A stretch of 64,000 nt of DNA. Source: Melitaea cinxia. Lineage: Eukaryota > Arthropoda > Insecta > Lepidoptera > Nymphalidae. The number at the start of each line of letters is the position of its first letter. The stretch's first letter is position 1. Below the pieces are notes generated by a model that saw only the letters and a program-made list of their open reading frames with translations, was not told where the DNA came from and did not search any database. The stretch covers positions 5,165,501 to 5,229,500 of the forward strand of contig NC_059421.1 of NCBI RefSeq assembly GCF_905220565.1, in the 5' to 3' direction. The position numbers and the translations under genes are program-made. Below are positions 32,531-43,913 of this stretch, one piece after another.

Positions 32531-32870
32531 CGCCGCATTGGCGCAACGGTCACAGCGATGGATTGTACCTGTTGCGCTTGTGGTTGCAGGTTCTATCCCC
32601 GCACATGACAAACATTTGTATTGGCCATACACGTGTTTGCCGTGGTCTGGGTGTTTGTGCAGTCTTTGTGGATCTTCCCACCGTGCCTCGGAGAGCACGT
32701 TAAGCCATCGGTCCCGGTTGTTATCACGTACACCTGATAGCGATCGTTACTCATAGTAGAGAATATATCCGCCAACCCGCATTGGAACAGCGTGGTGGAT
32801 TAAGCTCTGATCCTTCTCCTACATGGGAAAGAGGCCTATGCCTAGTAGTGGGATATTACAGGTTGAAGCG
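32531..32870 (+). mobile_element. tRNA-derived SINE C, full length with 12-bp target duplication
   Basis: 340 bp flanked by TTGGTAGATAGC (32519-32530 and 32871-32882). The tRNA-like head has an A-box-like TTGGCGCAACGG and a B-box-like GGTTCTATCCC, the latter one base off consensus. The body contains 'ggccatacacgtgtttgccg'. The 3' end 'aggcctatgcctagtagtgg' resembles the RTE tail at 17940. Transcribed by RNA polymerase III when active, and dependent on a LINE for movement. Confidence 0.9.
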
Positions 32871-33529
32871 TTGGTAGATAGCAAAAAAAAAGTTTTGCTG
32901 TCGATGATGATAATGATGAAGTGATGAATAATTAAATGAACATATTTATAACTATTTCACACCTCAAATTAAAAATAAAAAGCTAAACTCGCAATATTCA
33001 TAAGCTTATTTTTAATCTAAAATATTTATGACTGTATTTTTCTGTATTTTTTCTATTATCTCTAATGAAACGTTGAAGGACGGAGAATTTCATAACGTTA
33101 TTTTCTTTACATTTTCTAGTGAGAATAACTTCAGAATTATCTAAAGAGTTCTTGATTTAGTGTTTGTAAATTAATCTAGGAAGGCTAATAGAGTTCTAGA
33201 AGCTTGTTTGCTTTGATAATCGGATTTAAACGCGAACACACTTTTGAAGAAATATTCTGATACACATTTTTAAGTTATGAAATAATGAATTTAAGTTTTA
33301 TATTTTTTAATATTACATGTTTAAATAAAATTTAATTTTATTTAAAATTAAAATGTCTACTTCATGAACTGAACTTATTAAATGTTTAACGCTGATTTTT
33401 AATAACTATATAGATATATGTTTTGCCGTGGCTGTCCGACCCTTCTCCTCTCATATGTAGATGCCCTGCACTGGGAAAACAATGTAGATCAATTCTTCAT
33501 TCAATTTTTTTTGTAGACATTATAATTAG

Positions 33530-33665
33530 GATCATCACTTCACTTCAGACTAACGCAGTCCACTGCTGGACATAGGCTCCACAATTTCGCGTCAAAAATG
33601 GCGTGAACTCATGTTTGTTGCCCATAGTCACCACGTTGGGCACGCGGGTGGTGACCGCAGGCGCA
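33530..33665 (-). mobile_element. SINE B fragment, minus strand
   Basis: Only the 3' third remains: 'gcagtccactgctggacata', 'cccatagtcaccacgttggg', 'gcgggtggtgaccgcagg'. The stretch 32883-33529 and the DNA from 33666 to 34014 hold nothing else recognisable apart from a C-run near 33938. Confidence 0.82.
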
Positions 33666-34014
33666 GGGCTATATATAATAAGAATAATTATTAGCTAATA
33701 AACGTTTTTCAATTTAATGTTGGTTAATGGTTCGTTTGATTATGATCAAGTAGGTACTTTAATATGACCCACTTGATATGTTTGGAATTTTTCTTTTAAT
33801 TATATCCTCTAAAGTGTTACTCAGGCCATTAAAAATAATCTAAGAGCTAGTGATATATCAAATATTAAAATCCTGTAAGCCGTTTAGGACGTAGTGGAAA
33901 ACATAGAAATCTACGTAGATACACTCGAAAAACATCCCCCCCCCCTTCTGCAGTCGTCTACAAATATACTCTGTTTTAAGAATATTTTATTAAATAATTG
34001 TTATTTTGTTTCAG

Positions 34015-34164
34015 ATCACCCCAAGATTAAACGAAAATAGACATGGCGCCTAAACACCATCGTAAAAATATACGATCACTCATCAGATAGGGAAAGTCGA
34101 ACTTCCTTTCAAAATGTAAAAATAAACTCCGGATATCCCTATGTTTAACTAATATTAGACTACA
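34015..34164 (+). promoter_or_regulatory. kirre: kirre/rst 5' leader with three upstream ORFs
   Basis: This part of the exon begins after the acceptor 'ttattttgtttcag' (AG at 34013-34014) and precedes the main ATG. It contains uORF1 ATG 34043 to TAG 34090 (15 codons, with a strong G at -3 and G at +4), a start-stop ATGTAA at 34114-34119, and ATG TTT AAC TAA at 34141-34152, ending 12 bases before the main start. Upstream ORFs in this arrangement usually lower translation of the main frame. Confidence 0.75.
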
Positions 34165-34323
34165 ATGGTCGACTACAAAAGTAGACTACGCGTGACGAGT
34201 AGATGTGTGCAACCTTTGTTTCTGTTGTTGCGGACTTGGGTTTGTGTGTTTGTGTTTATGACATGTGTTTGTGTGTGTGGTGGTTACGTTGAACAGAAGT
34301 TTGCTATGGAGCCACAGGATCAG
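34165..34323 (+). CDS. kirre: Roughest/Kin-of-irre adhesion receptor, exon with signal peptide (5' partial gene)
   Basis: First coding exon of an Rst/Kirre (Neph1-type) cell-surface protein, which in insects mediates cell recognition in myoblast fusion, nephrocyte diaphragms and eye and axon patterning. ATG 34165 has a good context (A at -3, G at +4). Residues 1-16 are polar, about 17-39 form the hydrophobic signal core (PLFLLL...VCVFVFMTCVCVCGG), and 45-53 read KFAMEPQDQ, the hallmark just before Ig1 in fly Rst and Kirre. It ends at donor CAG|GTGAGT in phase 0. Flies have two paralogues, rst and kirre; I cannot tell which this matches, or whether this species has only one. Only 181 residues lie in the window, against roughly 760-960 for the fly proteins. 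Confidence 0.92.
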
Positions 34324-34434
34324 GTGAGTTCATTCATTTTGAGATATTTATACACTAAATTTATCTTCATCTATTTATTTACTTGGTATTGGTAAATGAA
34401 AACTGCCAAACACAGGATACAAGTTTTTTTTTTT

Positions 34435-34715
34435 ATGTCTCTAGGTCGTACAAACAAGCGTACGGCTCACCTGATGGTAAGCGATTACCGTAGCTTATAG
34501 ACACCTGCAACAACAGAAGCATCGCAAGCGCGTTGCCGACCCGATCCCCAATCCCCCCCCCCCAAGAGCTCTGGTCACCTTACTCACCAACAGGAACACA
34601 ATACTGCTTGAAAACAGTATTATTTTGCTGTGATCTTCTGTAAGGTCGAGGTACTACCCCAGTCGGGCTGCTCCATATTTTGAGCAGGAAATTGCTGCTG
34701 TGCCCTACCTCAGTG
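34435..34715 (+). repeat. Dispersed repeat A, well-preserved copy
   Basis: Complete order of repeat A blocks from 'caaacaagcgtacggctcac' to 'ctgctgtgccctacctcag', interrupted by a C-run (about 34553-34563). It starts about 110 bp after the exon donor. Confidence 0.88.
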
Positions 34716-36183
34716 GCCCTTCTACGCAACTTATAGTAACAATGCTTTTTACTCAAAGGATACTCGATTCTCGCCTCAAATATGAGTGTATATATTTGTT
34801 TATTAGTACTTACATTCGTCACAAAAAAATATCTAAATAAACCAGCTGTTACCTAAAGACAGGCATTGTATTACTTTAAAACAGGCAACCATATCTATAT
34901 TTATGTTATTTATTTGCTAAAATTTAATGAACGTAAAAACTTTAAGTTATACATATGTATCCCATAATTGATTCCGATTGGCAATTTCATTATAACTTCC
35001 ATGATCAAGAATTGATATACATTAATCGTTGCTATACGACTAGTGTTGTGTGTGACAGTTCCTCAACCGCAGTCTGATTGGAAAGAACGGAACGCGATTT
35101 ATCGCCTTCCTATTCAATTAGTATAACAAGTGTAGTCTATTTCAATAGTAGCATTTTCATAATATTTGGGTTATTGCTTAATCAATAAATACATTTTTGA
35201 ATAACTTTTATGAATGATAGAAATATATATCATTATTCGTTTGGTTTAATCAATTTGAATGGCACTAAGAAAACACAGATGGTTATCTTACTTACCATTA
35301 AGATGGAGAATTATTCTTTCACACTTAGGTGAGAAACATGCAAACACTCAGCCTGATTGTAAGCGATTACTGTAGCCAAACTGCTCTCATAACTTGGAAC
35401 ATTAGGCTGTTGTCGACCGTAACCTCACCAACAACACAGAGTAAGCCAGCTTTTCCTACCTTACTTAGCACTGGTACATAACACTACTTGAGGCTGTAGC
35501 TATTTTGGGAGCAGAACTGTTTTGCTGCTAGCTACCTAAATCAATGATGAAAACATTTGAAAAAGCAGTTAAGTTTTGTCATATCCGTCTTCTGCTATAC
35601 GTTCTTTACTTTTTGATCATTTTGATATCGAGTTGATTAGATCACAGCAAATGACTGCTGTGCTAGCATTTGCTCGTTTAACCTACGCTTAATGTTTTTA
35701 TAGGCCAAACATAGACATGTTTTTCGCGCTCTGGACATTTTCGATCATGTTGTGTGTGTTCCCGGACTCCTGATTTAGAATTCCACCCTACTAGGTTTTT
35801 TATTATTACTAAAATCTTACAAAGTTGATCGAACCGCTCACACACCAATATTTATTATTTTTGAAAAAAAAAGGACTATAATATACCCGTCCCATTGTCC
35901 TAATCCATATATTCTCAAGTCGAACCCAAAAAGCACTTGTAGATAAACATTTGTCTAGGACAAGAAAAACATAGTATGGCTATTCCCTGATTCTGCGGTA
36001 AAAGAAAAACGGGAAACTCATAGTTTTCGATGTGTGTACGTATATATTAAGTTTTTTCTCTGTCATGTTAAAACGAAAATATTGTGTTTTAACAAAGCAA
36101 TTTTTTTTAAACATACACACATGGTCGTCTGTCTTAAAGACGAGAAATTTTATTCTTGTTTCTAAAGTACTTATGGCGTGCAG

Positions 36184-36355
36184 TCTATATATATAAATAA
36201 ATGTTTGTCTGTATGTCCTTTACAGAATCGTAAACTATGCATTTGATCATGTCATGATCTTCAGCAAAGTGTTGTGCACGAGCCTACAAACGTTTCTGAG
36301 TCGGTATGACCAAAAAAAGGGTAGCATCGCCCGCAGGGTACACCTAGTGACCTAT
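36184..36355 (+). mobile_element. Helitron family H2, 5' part
   Basis: Starts TCTATATATATAAATAAATG and shares 'gatcatgtcatgatcttcag' and 'gttgtgcacgagcct' with the minus copy at 44590-44744. It lacks a CTAG end and is cut by a repeat A fragment at 36360. Confidence 0.7.
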
Positions 36356-37317
36356 AAATAAATACAGTTGATCACAGCTAAATAACACTGCTTGTTCCTG
36401 TGGTAAGGTGGGCAGCGCTCCTGTGGGGGTCGGGGGGGTAGAGTCGAGATGTGGTCAAAGTCAAAAATGAGAAAATTACATTATTTTATTTAAAGGGTCC
36501 CATAATAAATTATAAATCCACTATCACATAATTTCGAATTCATATAACAATATGAGTAACTGGTATTAGTATTTTAAATCTTTTTTGTTTACTCACTGTC
36601 ATCTGTTTATAAGGTAAGCAAATTAATCCTTATGTTTTTAATTAACTTTAAACAAAAGAGAGAGAGAGAGACCTATGACCTTAAAGAGAAAATCAGGGTA
36701 ACTACGCGAACGTATTAGACAAAATTAAACTACATATATATACTTAGAATATAAAAATTTAAGACCGGATATCCAATGTAATATATATTCTACTACAAAA
36801 CTAAAATAGTTCTCTAATACGCCAAAATATATATACACTAACATATACTGCACACACGTACATAGATCAAACTACAGACACGTAAATAATTATTCAGTAT
36901 ATTTTATGCGTGTGTGCGTCCGTGATTGGTTGCGGATCCTGTACAATTTGTGGTAAATATTTACGACAACTCGTTTCGGCTTATGTTGCTTTGCCCATTT
37001 GACAAGCGATAACTTTTCATATAACTAGAATATATTTCAGAACATTTCCAACTTGGTCGCCTATTAGCGTTGTTACGTCAGTCACTTCCCTTACTAGAAC
37101 GAATTTCCTCCACACGCGTACACTACAAGTTTTATAGTTCACGGTACTAACTAAACTAATGAATGAATATGCAATTTCTTCGTCAGTCCTATGTGTAATT
37201 AACTTTAATGTGTTATAGTTTTAAATTTAAGTATTACAATTGTTGTTGCCTATAGTTTCTATTGTTATTAATTAGTTTAGTTTTTTATTTCTTTTATTTA
37301 ATAAATTTGCTTTCACA

Positions 37318-37520
37318 TCGCATTCAGCCTGTACCATTCCATTGCTGGCCATAGGTGTCTTTCTCCGCGTAGGAGAGGGATTGGAGGTTAATCCACCACG
37401 TTGCTCCACTGCGGGTTGGCGGGTATGTTCCCTACTGTGAGAAAAGATCGCTATTAGGTATGATAACAACCGGGACCGATGGCTTAACGTGCTCTCTGAG
37501 GCAAGGTGCCAACAAGGATG
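37318..37520 (-). mobile_element. SINE C, 3' part, minus strand
   Basis: 'cagcctgtaccattccattg', 'aatccaccacgttgctccac', 'gggaccgatggcttaacgtg' match SINE C in reverse. The tRNA-like head is missing. Confidence 0.82.
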
Positions 37521-37597
37521 GATATCCGAACCGGAAAGGAATATTAAAGTGCTTTTTTTATTTTATTTTTATTTTAAAAGTAAATAAATATCATATA

Positions 37598-37850
37598 ACA
37601 CACACACGGTCGTCTGCTCCTATGGTAAGCAATTTAATGCTTGTGTTACAGGTAACAGCCGACTGTTATAACTAATTTTTTGATAAACATACATAGAAAT
37701 AATACATATATAAATATGTAAATGCAAGCATTATATTACACCCAGACTCAGGCGGGAATCGAACTCGCAACCCCCAGAACAGAAAGCCACTAGTAGCTTT
37801 TAGCAAAGCCACTATAAACTGCGCCAACGGGCTAGTTATTCAATGTTTAT
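37598..37850 (-). mobile_element. tRNA-derived SINE D, minus strand
   Basis: On the minus strand it starts 'actagcccgttggcgcagtt' (A box), has the B box GAGTTCGATTCCC and ends 'accgtgtgtgtg'. The same family is at 55315-55520 (minus) and 56858-56965 (plus). A second tRNA-like head, with 'gtgtagtggtgca' and GGTTTGAACC, lies at 37858-37922, also minus. Confidence 0.82.
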
Positions 37851-39298
37851 ACAAAAATCCATTCCAAGCGAGGTTCAAACCCACAAACCGTCGATGTTGC
37901 ACCACTACACCAGACACGGTTGTTATAAATATATATGTATAATAAAAAATAATATGTCAAATCTTATTTATAGTAATTGTGGTGTATATTTTTAATAGTA
38001 AATTACCTCATTGATATTTTACACTTATTGAATTTTTACTAAATATAACAAAATTTCATTTTTACGATTTTTTATCAAATGCTACGCATGCAATAGCTTA
38101 ACTTTGACAAAACAATATTATTTTTCAGTGAGTCTAAATCGAAGTATTTTTATTTGTATCCATTCCTGGAAAATATAAATATTGAATACTTAATTAATAC
38201 GTTAAACCGTATAATATCTACTATTTTTCGGGTTTATAAATGCACTGCACTAAACTTTTGACGTAGGTAGGTTAAATTATCCGTTTGGCACTGAAGCCAT
38301 TGCTTTCAATGAAAGAATATTTCAACAAACGCACAGAACACTGATATTAGTGTCACAATGAACACCGAGATTGGAATCTAGTGTCCCCAAACATAAATTT
38401 GATGTATACACTGATTTCAAAATGCGACACTCAAATCAAACAAACTGGATTGAAAGAAAAACGTCTAAACAGATCGCGTTGCTTCCGTTTTCAAATAACT
38501 GTACCATAAATCCTCTTTGATTCCCGATGAAGATAAAACAAAACTAATATTAAAATGTCAATTCTAAAAAGGTTCTACTTTATTTGATAAATTAATAAAT
38601 TTGATAACATCCAGATAAGGACGTGTGACTCGAGTTAGTTCATTTTTACCGGTCAAGATGATTTTAAGATAATGCTTTATTAATTTATGTTAAGACTACG
38701 CTTTGGGTGGGTTACTTGACAGGGCTTAATGATTTCCTATTTGGAAATATACAGCTAGGCGTTTATACCTAATAGTCAACACGTATATTATCTAGTAGGT
38801 AGTTTGACGCCTTCGATTTCCTGTAACATAGAATTTGGGTGGCTATTTCTCAAAAACCAAAATTTTAAATAGTTTTATACAAAAGATATTGTTTAAAGTA
38901 TTTGGGTAATTATAACATATCATCGTTCAGCAGATTACTTTTAGCGCACGTAAAAAAATATACTGTTATTAACAATAAAAAGCATTTTATGTATTAAGTT
39001 TTATCTGACTCGCTTGTTGGCGCGATTGGCATCCTGATTTTTGCACTTAATCGGGATGTAATATTCATATATGAATAATAAATAATGTTTATTTTTCCAT
39101 AAGGAAATTAGTATATATGTCATTATTTTAGTATTAATTATTACCCAAATATAGTAATATGTAAATCTGTCATCTGTTACCTCACGACAAAGTTATAAGC
39201 ATACCTACCTTAAAAACAGACGACCTTGTTTGCATGTTAAAAGTTTAGTAAAAAAATGTAACTAAAGTACGTTAATAACCTGTTATATTTTGTTTCAG

Positions 39299-39449
39299 AC
39301 TGCGGTAATGGGCTCCAGAGTGACATTGCCATGTAGAGTTGAAAATAAAGCAGGTCAATTACAGTGGACGAAAGACGATTTTGGTCTAGGTCTGCACAGG
39401 GATCTCAGTGGTTACGACCGGTATAAGATGATCGGTAGCGACGAAGAAG
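39299..39449 (+). CDS. kirre: kirre/rst exon: first part of Ig domain 1
   Basis: Residues 54-103 plus one base, after acceptor 'attttgtttcag' in phase 0 and ending at donor GAAG|GTAAGT in phase 1. It carries TAVMGSRVTLPCRV with the first Ig cysteine (C65), the core tryptophan in LQWTKDDFGLG (W76), and DRYKMIGSDEEG. The family's ligand-binding face lies in Ig1, so these residues help decide partner recognition. Strong match to remembered insect Rst/Kirre proteins. Confidence 0.95.
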
Positions 39450-40635
39450 GTAAGTTCAAAATAATTATATATTATACTACTATACTTTGTAGGTGGTTAT
39501 CGCATTAAAAAAATGTAACTTAGTGTGGCTTAAGTATCAAAATTTTTATAGCCATTACTCATCACTTTATTTGACCTTAACTGAAAGAAATATTTTTCAA
39601 ATTGGATTGCGAAATCTTTAGATAAACCACTGAGATTTTAAATAAAAATGTAAGTGTAGATCTTCAATAAAAAGGCGAACGCAAATATACATTTTATCAA
39701 TCAGATTAATAGTTACCGATAAGATTAAAGTGCCAATATATTGTTTGAGTTTAAATTATTTTTTAAGGTATAAAAGAGAGATTTACTAAAATATTATTAT
39801 GTTCTTACTGATTTTAAAATAAGATATCGTAAGATTTTTTTTTAGTAAAAACCGTAGAATGCTTAGTATAGTAGTAGTAACATCGTACTACGATATAGGA
39901 GTGAAGCAGTGACTCATCTGACAAGACGTTTAAACTATTCGGTAGTCTGTGTACAAATTTTTCAACAATACTAAGAGTATTAAAAAAAAAATGATAAAAG
40001 CAAAATTCTGTATAATATCCCAATTTTAGACAAAGCTCTCTTATTAAAAACAAAGATGTAGAGCTTAACGAAGCTAAACTCATACTGTAAATAAAGCTCG
40101 TATACCCAACATCGAGGCATCATAAATAGCTGGTGCATAGAAATTAGCGCATATAATACACTAGCCGCGTATGTTGTATGTAATTTTCAAGCGATTAAAT
40201 TAAACACATTATGTTATTAAATTTTAACTACCTCGAGAATTAAAACTGAAGATTATGCGGATAAAACTAAAGAAATCAGGTTTAAACTGGTTCATACTGG
40301 TAAATGTATATATGGTTATTTCTTGTAATAACTAGTTAGACTAAGATTTAGTCTTCATCTTATATTGCCTATACGTGTAATTACTACGGAGAAAACTTCA
40401 ACCATTCCATTTAAGTTATCGATTAACGTGAAAACTATGGAATACACTTACATGAAAATAAGTGTAAAAAAATATTAAATTACTTAACTGTACGTAAAAA
40501 CATAATGAAATAGTTATAATAATGTAGTTTTGTGGTTTTTATTGAGGTAAGTTTAAATTTTGATGTGGCAGCACAGTGTTGGCAGTCCTTTTAGAAATAC
40601 GAGTATATAATTTTGACAAAGGTAATTATTACTTA

Positions 40636-40932
40636 CTAGCTTCTGTCCGCGACTCCGTCTGCGTGGAATAGGAACAATTCTGTCATAAATGATTTTTGCA
40701 AAAGTTTTACTGTTTACGCAGGGCACGCAGTGGGAGCTCTCAAAAGGAAAAAAAAACCGATTTTGAAACATTCTTCATTGGTACTCCACTCCTTTTGGTC
40801 TTAGCGTTATGATATAAAGTCTATAGCCTTCCTCGATAAACGAGCTATATAACACTGAAAGAATTTTTCAAATCGGACCAGTAGTTGCTGAGATTCGCGC
40901 GTTCAAACAAACAAACTCTTCAGCTTTATAAT
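40636..40932 (+). repeat. Dispersed repeat F, copy 1
   Basis: From 'ctagcttctgtccgcgactc' to 'gctttataatattagtata'. It shares 'aatcggaccagta', 'gagatt.gcgcgttcaaac' and 'aaacaaactcttcagc' with 46888-47122; a diverged relative lies at about 61910-62078. A common lepidopteran dispersed repeat of unknown class. Confidence 0.8.
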
Positions 40933-41762
40933 ATTAGTATACTTAGATTCTTAGACTTAGATTAAAATAATAATTTGGGACATTAATATAGCAAAAATTC
41001 TGTAAACATTTTAAATGCCAAATATTCTGCCATCTTAAATAAATATTCATTTAAATCAATAAAAAAATCTTACTTCTCGTTAGTATTTACAAATGTCAGT
41101 AATTTTAAGATTTTATTACGTTTTGTGTTACATTATTAACCGCAATTATTCCACAGCTTAAAATAGCAGGGATTAAAACATTGATAAATCCTCCTCATTA
41201 GCTAAACTACACTTGATTTACAAACCAAATTATTGCTTAAAATAAATCGCGTCAATATATTTTAATCTATCTTGTTTTCTTTTGTCTCTTGTTTTAAAGT
41301 TTATTTTTATTTCGAGAAATTCTTAATTAACATAGACGACAGATGTATTTGAAAGTTTTAATGATATTTTCTATTAAAAATATTTTGGGTGCCAGAGGAA
41401 TCACTTATGTCGTTAGGTTACTTATACGTGTTTCTTATGAGTTATGAGTTAGTAATAGTTCACTTTCTAAAGGTATTGGGCGGTACCGTCGGGTAGTTAA
41501 ACGAAGCATGTACAAGCTACAATCTATTGGTTAGGATCCACAGTAAAATGTCTAAGTATTAACCGGAGCATAGATAGGTAGGAGCTAAATATTTCTGAAA
41601 TTTTAAACTAAAACTGTTCTTGAATCCGAACAGTCGCCAAAGTTTACCCTTTTAGGTGAATTCTAACATTTCAGCTCAAATACGACCCTAGATATTCGTC
41701 TAAAGATAACGTGACTAGACATCTACGAAGGAAGTGTCACAGTTAAATATTTTATAAATAAA

Positions 41763-42073
41763 CTAGCTGACCCCGCAAACGTTGTTTTGCCATATGTGCT
41801 ACCCCCTTAAGCCCCCCCCCCCAAAAAAAAACTTAGGGATATGAAAAAATAGATGTTGGCCGATTCTCAGACCTACCCGATATGCACACAAAATTCCATA
41901 ATATTTTATTAACCCCCTCAATCCCCCCCATTATAACTGAGGGGTATGAAAAATAGATGTTGTTCGATTCTCAGACCTACCCAATATGCACACAACATTT
42001 CATGAAAATCGGTCAAGCCGTTTCGAAGGAGTTTAACTACAAACACCGCGACACGAAAATTTTATATATTAGA
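41763..42073 (-). mobile_element. Helitron H1, minus strand, with internal duplication
   Basis: On the minus strand it runs from TCTAATATATAAAATTTTCG to GGGGTCAGCTAG, between A and T. A segment of about 110 bp containing 'gattctcagacctaccc' and 'atatgcacacaa' appears twice inside, an internal duplication not present in the 4094 copy. Confidence 0.85.
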
Positions 42074-42099
42074 TAAAAATTAATCTATACATGTACTTA

Positions 42100-42275
42100 T
42101 CTATATAAATAAAAAGTGATCAGCGAAATGTATGTACGAGCATACCTTCTAAATGACTGCACGGGATCGGATTTTATTGTTTTCGTCATTGTCAGGGTCA
42201 AGTAAAAAAACAAAAACAAATAAAACACGTACGAAAAAAAAAATAAGTCGGCACAAGGTTGGTCGTGTCAGCTAG
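42100..42275 (+). mobile_element. Helitron H2, complete short copy
   Basis: TCTATATAAATAAAAAGTGA to GTGTCAGCTAG, flanked by A (42099) and T (42276). 176 bp, no coding capacity. It lies 26 bp from the opposite-strand H1 copy, 5' end to 5' end. Confidence 0.8.
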
Positions 42276-42295
42276 TAATTATACAAATTTACTAT

Positions 42296-42808
42296 ACTAG
42301 TTAAGCTCGCGACTTCGCCCGCGTGGAATAGTGAATTTGTACAGCATTTTTTGGATATATCTTTTGTTTTACTTTGGACATCAGAATGGTTCTAATATTT
42401 TGTCTCTTGTCGCAAACTTATAAAAACATTACCCTTACATATTTCTTTACGATCTTTCATCCTCTATTCCCCGTTGTTATTTTACACCCTTGAGGGTAAA
42501 ACTTTGACAACCTTGAATGTCATATTGATTTATATCCAATCAGCAGTCTAAAAAATAAGTTCAAGCTTCTAGCTCTAAAAATGACGATACTTCCATACAA
42601 CTTTTCATCCCCACCTTTAACTCCTTACACCCCTTTTTGCATTAAAAAGTAGCCTATCTCCTTTCTCAGGCTAAATACTATCTGTGTACCAAATTTAATT
42701 TTATTTAAATCCAAATTTAATTTAAATCGGTTCAGTAGTCTTGGCGTGAAACCGCAACATACACACAGTAAGACAGAGTTACTTTCACATTATAATATTA
42801 GTAAGGAT
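42296..42808 (+). repeat. Dispersed repeat F-like, long copy
   Basis: Starts 'agctcgcgacttcgcccgcg' and ends 'cacattataatattagta'. The centre differs from the copy at 40636, so it is either a longer family member or a relative. Confidence 0.7.
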
Positions 42809-43249
42809 AATATAATAATAATGCTTTTTTTAATTGTCAGGCTTAGAAACATATTGCAACTTCATATAAACCGCCTAGTAAGTGGTCTTTTTCAAATACA
42901 ATCTTGTCATACAACTACACTGCAGATATAGTTTTATTTAATGAACCACCGAATACATTTTAAATCTCTTACAAAAAAAATAAATAATCTAAAATGTAAA
43001 TCTAACGTTTTAGAGTTCAGTGGTTAGTTAATAAGTTTAATATAACAAATAGATTGACCTAATTAGAATTCCAAATATTGACAAATTCCATCGTGTGATT
43101 TCTGCATATAATCCATTAAACTGTATTTATATTGACTAAGGGCCAATTTCATAAATAGCTGATAAAATTTAACTGCCATACAAGTTTCTGATAGGACATA
43201 TTTATGTTGTATAAACAAATATACTTTAAATACATCATGAAATACAAAA

Positions 43250-43317
43250 AAATCTAATCAAAAATAATTTAGGGTAAAACCATAAATCTAATCAAAAATA
43301 ATTTAGGGTAAAACCAT
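43250..43317. repeat. Perfect 34-bp tandem duplication
   Basis: The unit containing 'aatctaatcaaaaataattt' followed by 'agggtaaaaccat' occurs twice, at 43251-43283 and 43285-43317, without a mismatch. Confidence 0.95.
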
Positions 43318-43547
43318 TTAAAGAATAAGGTGGGAATCAGTACGAATCTATTATCAGAAAATTTGAGAATAGGAATATCTGACAGATAAAATGGAATTCG
43401 ATTGTGGAACAGAGTACACACGTCAAAAATGTCTATCTGTTATTCAACAGATGAATGTCTGAACTTTATCAGCAATGATGATATTTATGTAACATTGATC
43501 CTAAAGTTCGTTAGTTTATCTCTAACCTAGTTATAAGTGTAAATTAC

Positions 43548-43745
43548 CATCATCATAATCATTCCAGCCTATTGCAGTCCACTGCTGGACATATGCCTCC
43601 ACAAGCTCGTGCCAAAAATGCGTGAACTCATGTGTTTTGCCCATAGTCACCACGCTGGGCAGGCGGGTTGGTGACGGCAGGGCTGGCTTTGTCGCACCGA
43701 GGACGCTGCTGCCCGTCTTCGGCCTGTGTGTTTCAAATCCAGCGG
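43548..43745 (-). mobile_element. SINE B, minus strand, upstream of kirre exon 3
   Basis: Reverse complement of the 3' 190 bp of SINE B, from 'cagcctattgcagtccactg' through 'gacgctgctgcccgtcttcgg' to 'tgtttcaaatccagc'. 5' truncated. Inverted relative to the copy just after the exon. Confidence 0.9.
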
Positions 43746-43794
43746 TTAGACGAAATGTAAAATATATAATATTTTAATATTGTTTTCTTGGCAG

Positions 43795-43875
43795 GTGATT
43801 ACTCTTTGGACATCAGAGAAGTTACGTTGGAAGACGACGCCAAATATCAGTGTCAAGTCAGTTCTGGTTTAAGAG
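43795..43875 (+). CDS. kirre: kirre/rst exon: end of Ig domain 1 (81 nt, symmetric phase 1)
   Basis: Follows acceptor 'tgttttcttggcag' and ends at donor AAGAG|GTGAGT. It encodes DYSLDIREVTLEDDAKYQC and then QVSSGLR (residues 105-130), including the Ig signature D-x-A-x-Y-x-C with the second Ig1 cysteine (C123). Both borders are phase 1 and the length is a multiple of three, so skipping would keep the frame while deleting the last strands and disulfide of Ig1. It lies between two inverted SINE B copies. Confidence 0.95.
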
Positions 43876-43913
43876 GTGAGTTCTAACTTTTTTATTCCAT
43901 CATTAGTCAGTAT

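Larger units (their letters stand above)
34324..39298 (+). other. kirre/rst intron after signal-peptide exon, 5.0 kb
   Basis: GT at 34324, AG at 39297-39298. It holds repeat A (34435-34715 and diverged 35330-35560), a truncated Helitron H2 (36184-36355), a repeat A fragment (36360-36440, minus), a SINE C fragment (37318-37520, minus) and tRNA-headed repeats (37598-37922). The rest is unique AT-rich DNA. Confidence 0.85.
39450..43794 (+). other. kirre/rst intron within Ig1, 4.3 kb
   Basis: GT at 39450, AG at 43793-43794. It contains repeat F (40636-40932 and 42296-42808), back-to-back Helitrons (41763-42073 minus, 42100-42275 plus), a perfect tandem duplication (43250-43317) and SINE B (43548-43745, minus) ending about 50 bp before the next exon. 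Confidence 0.85.

Noticed and set aside
37740..37850. tRNA gene, minus strand
   Set aside because: It has tRNA-like boxes, but the same sequence with the same flanks recurs at 55440-55515, so it is SINE D.
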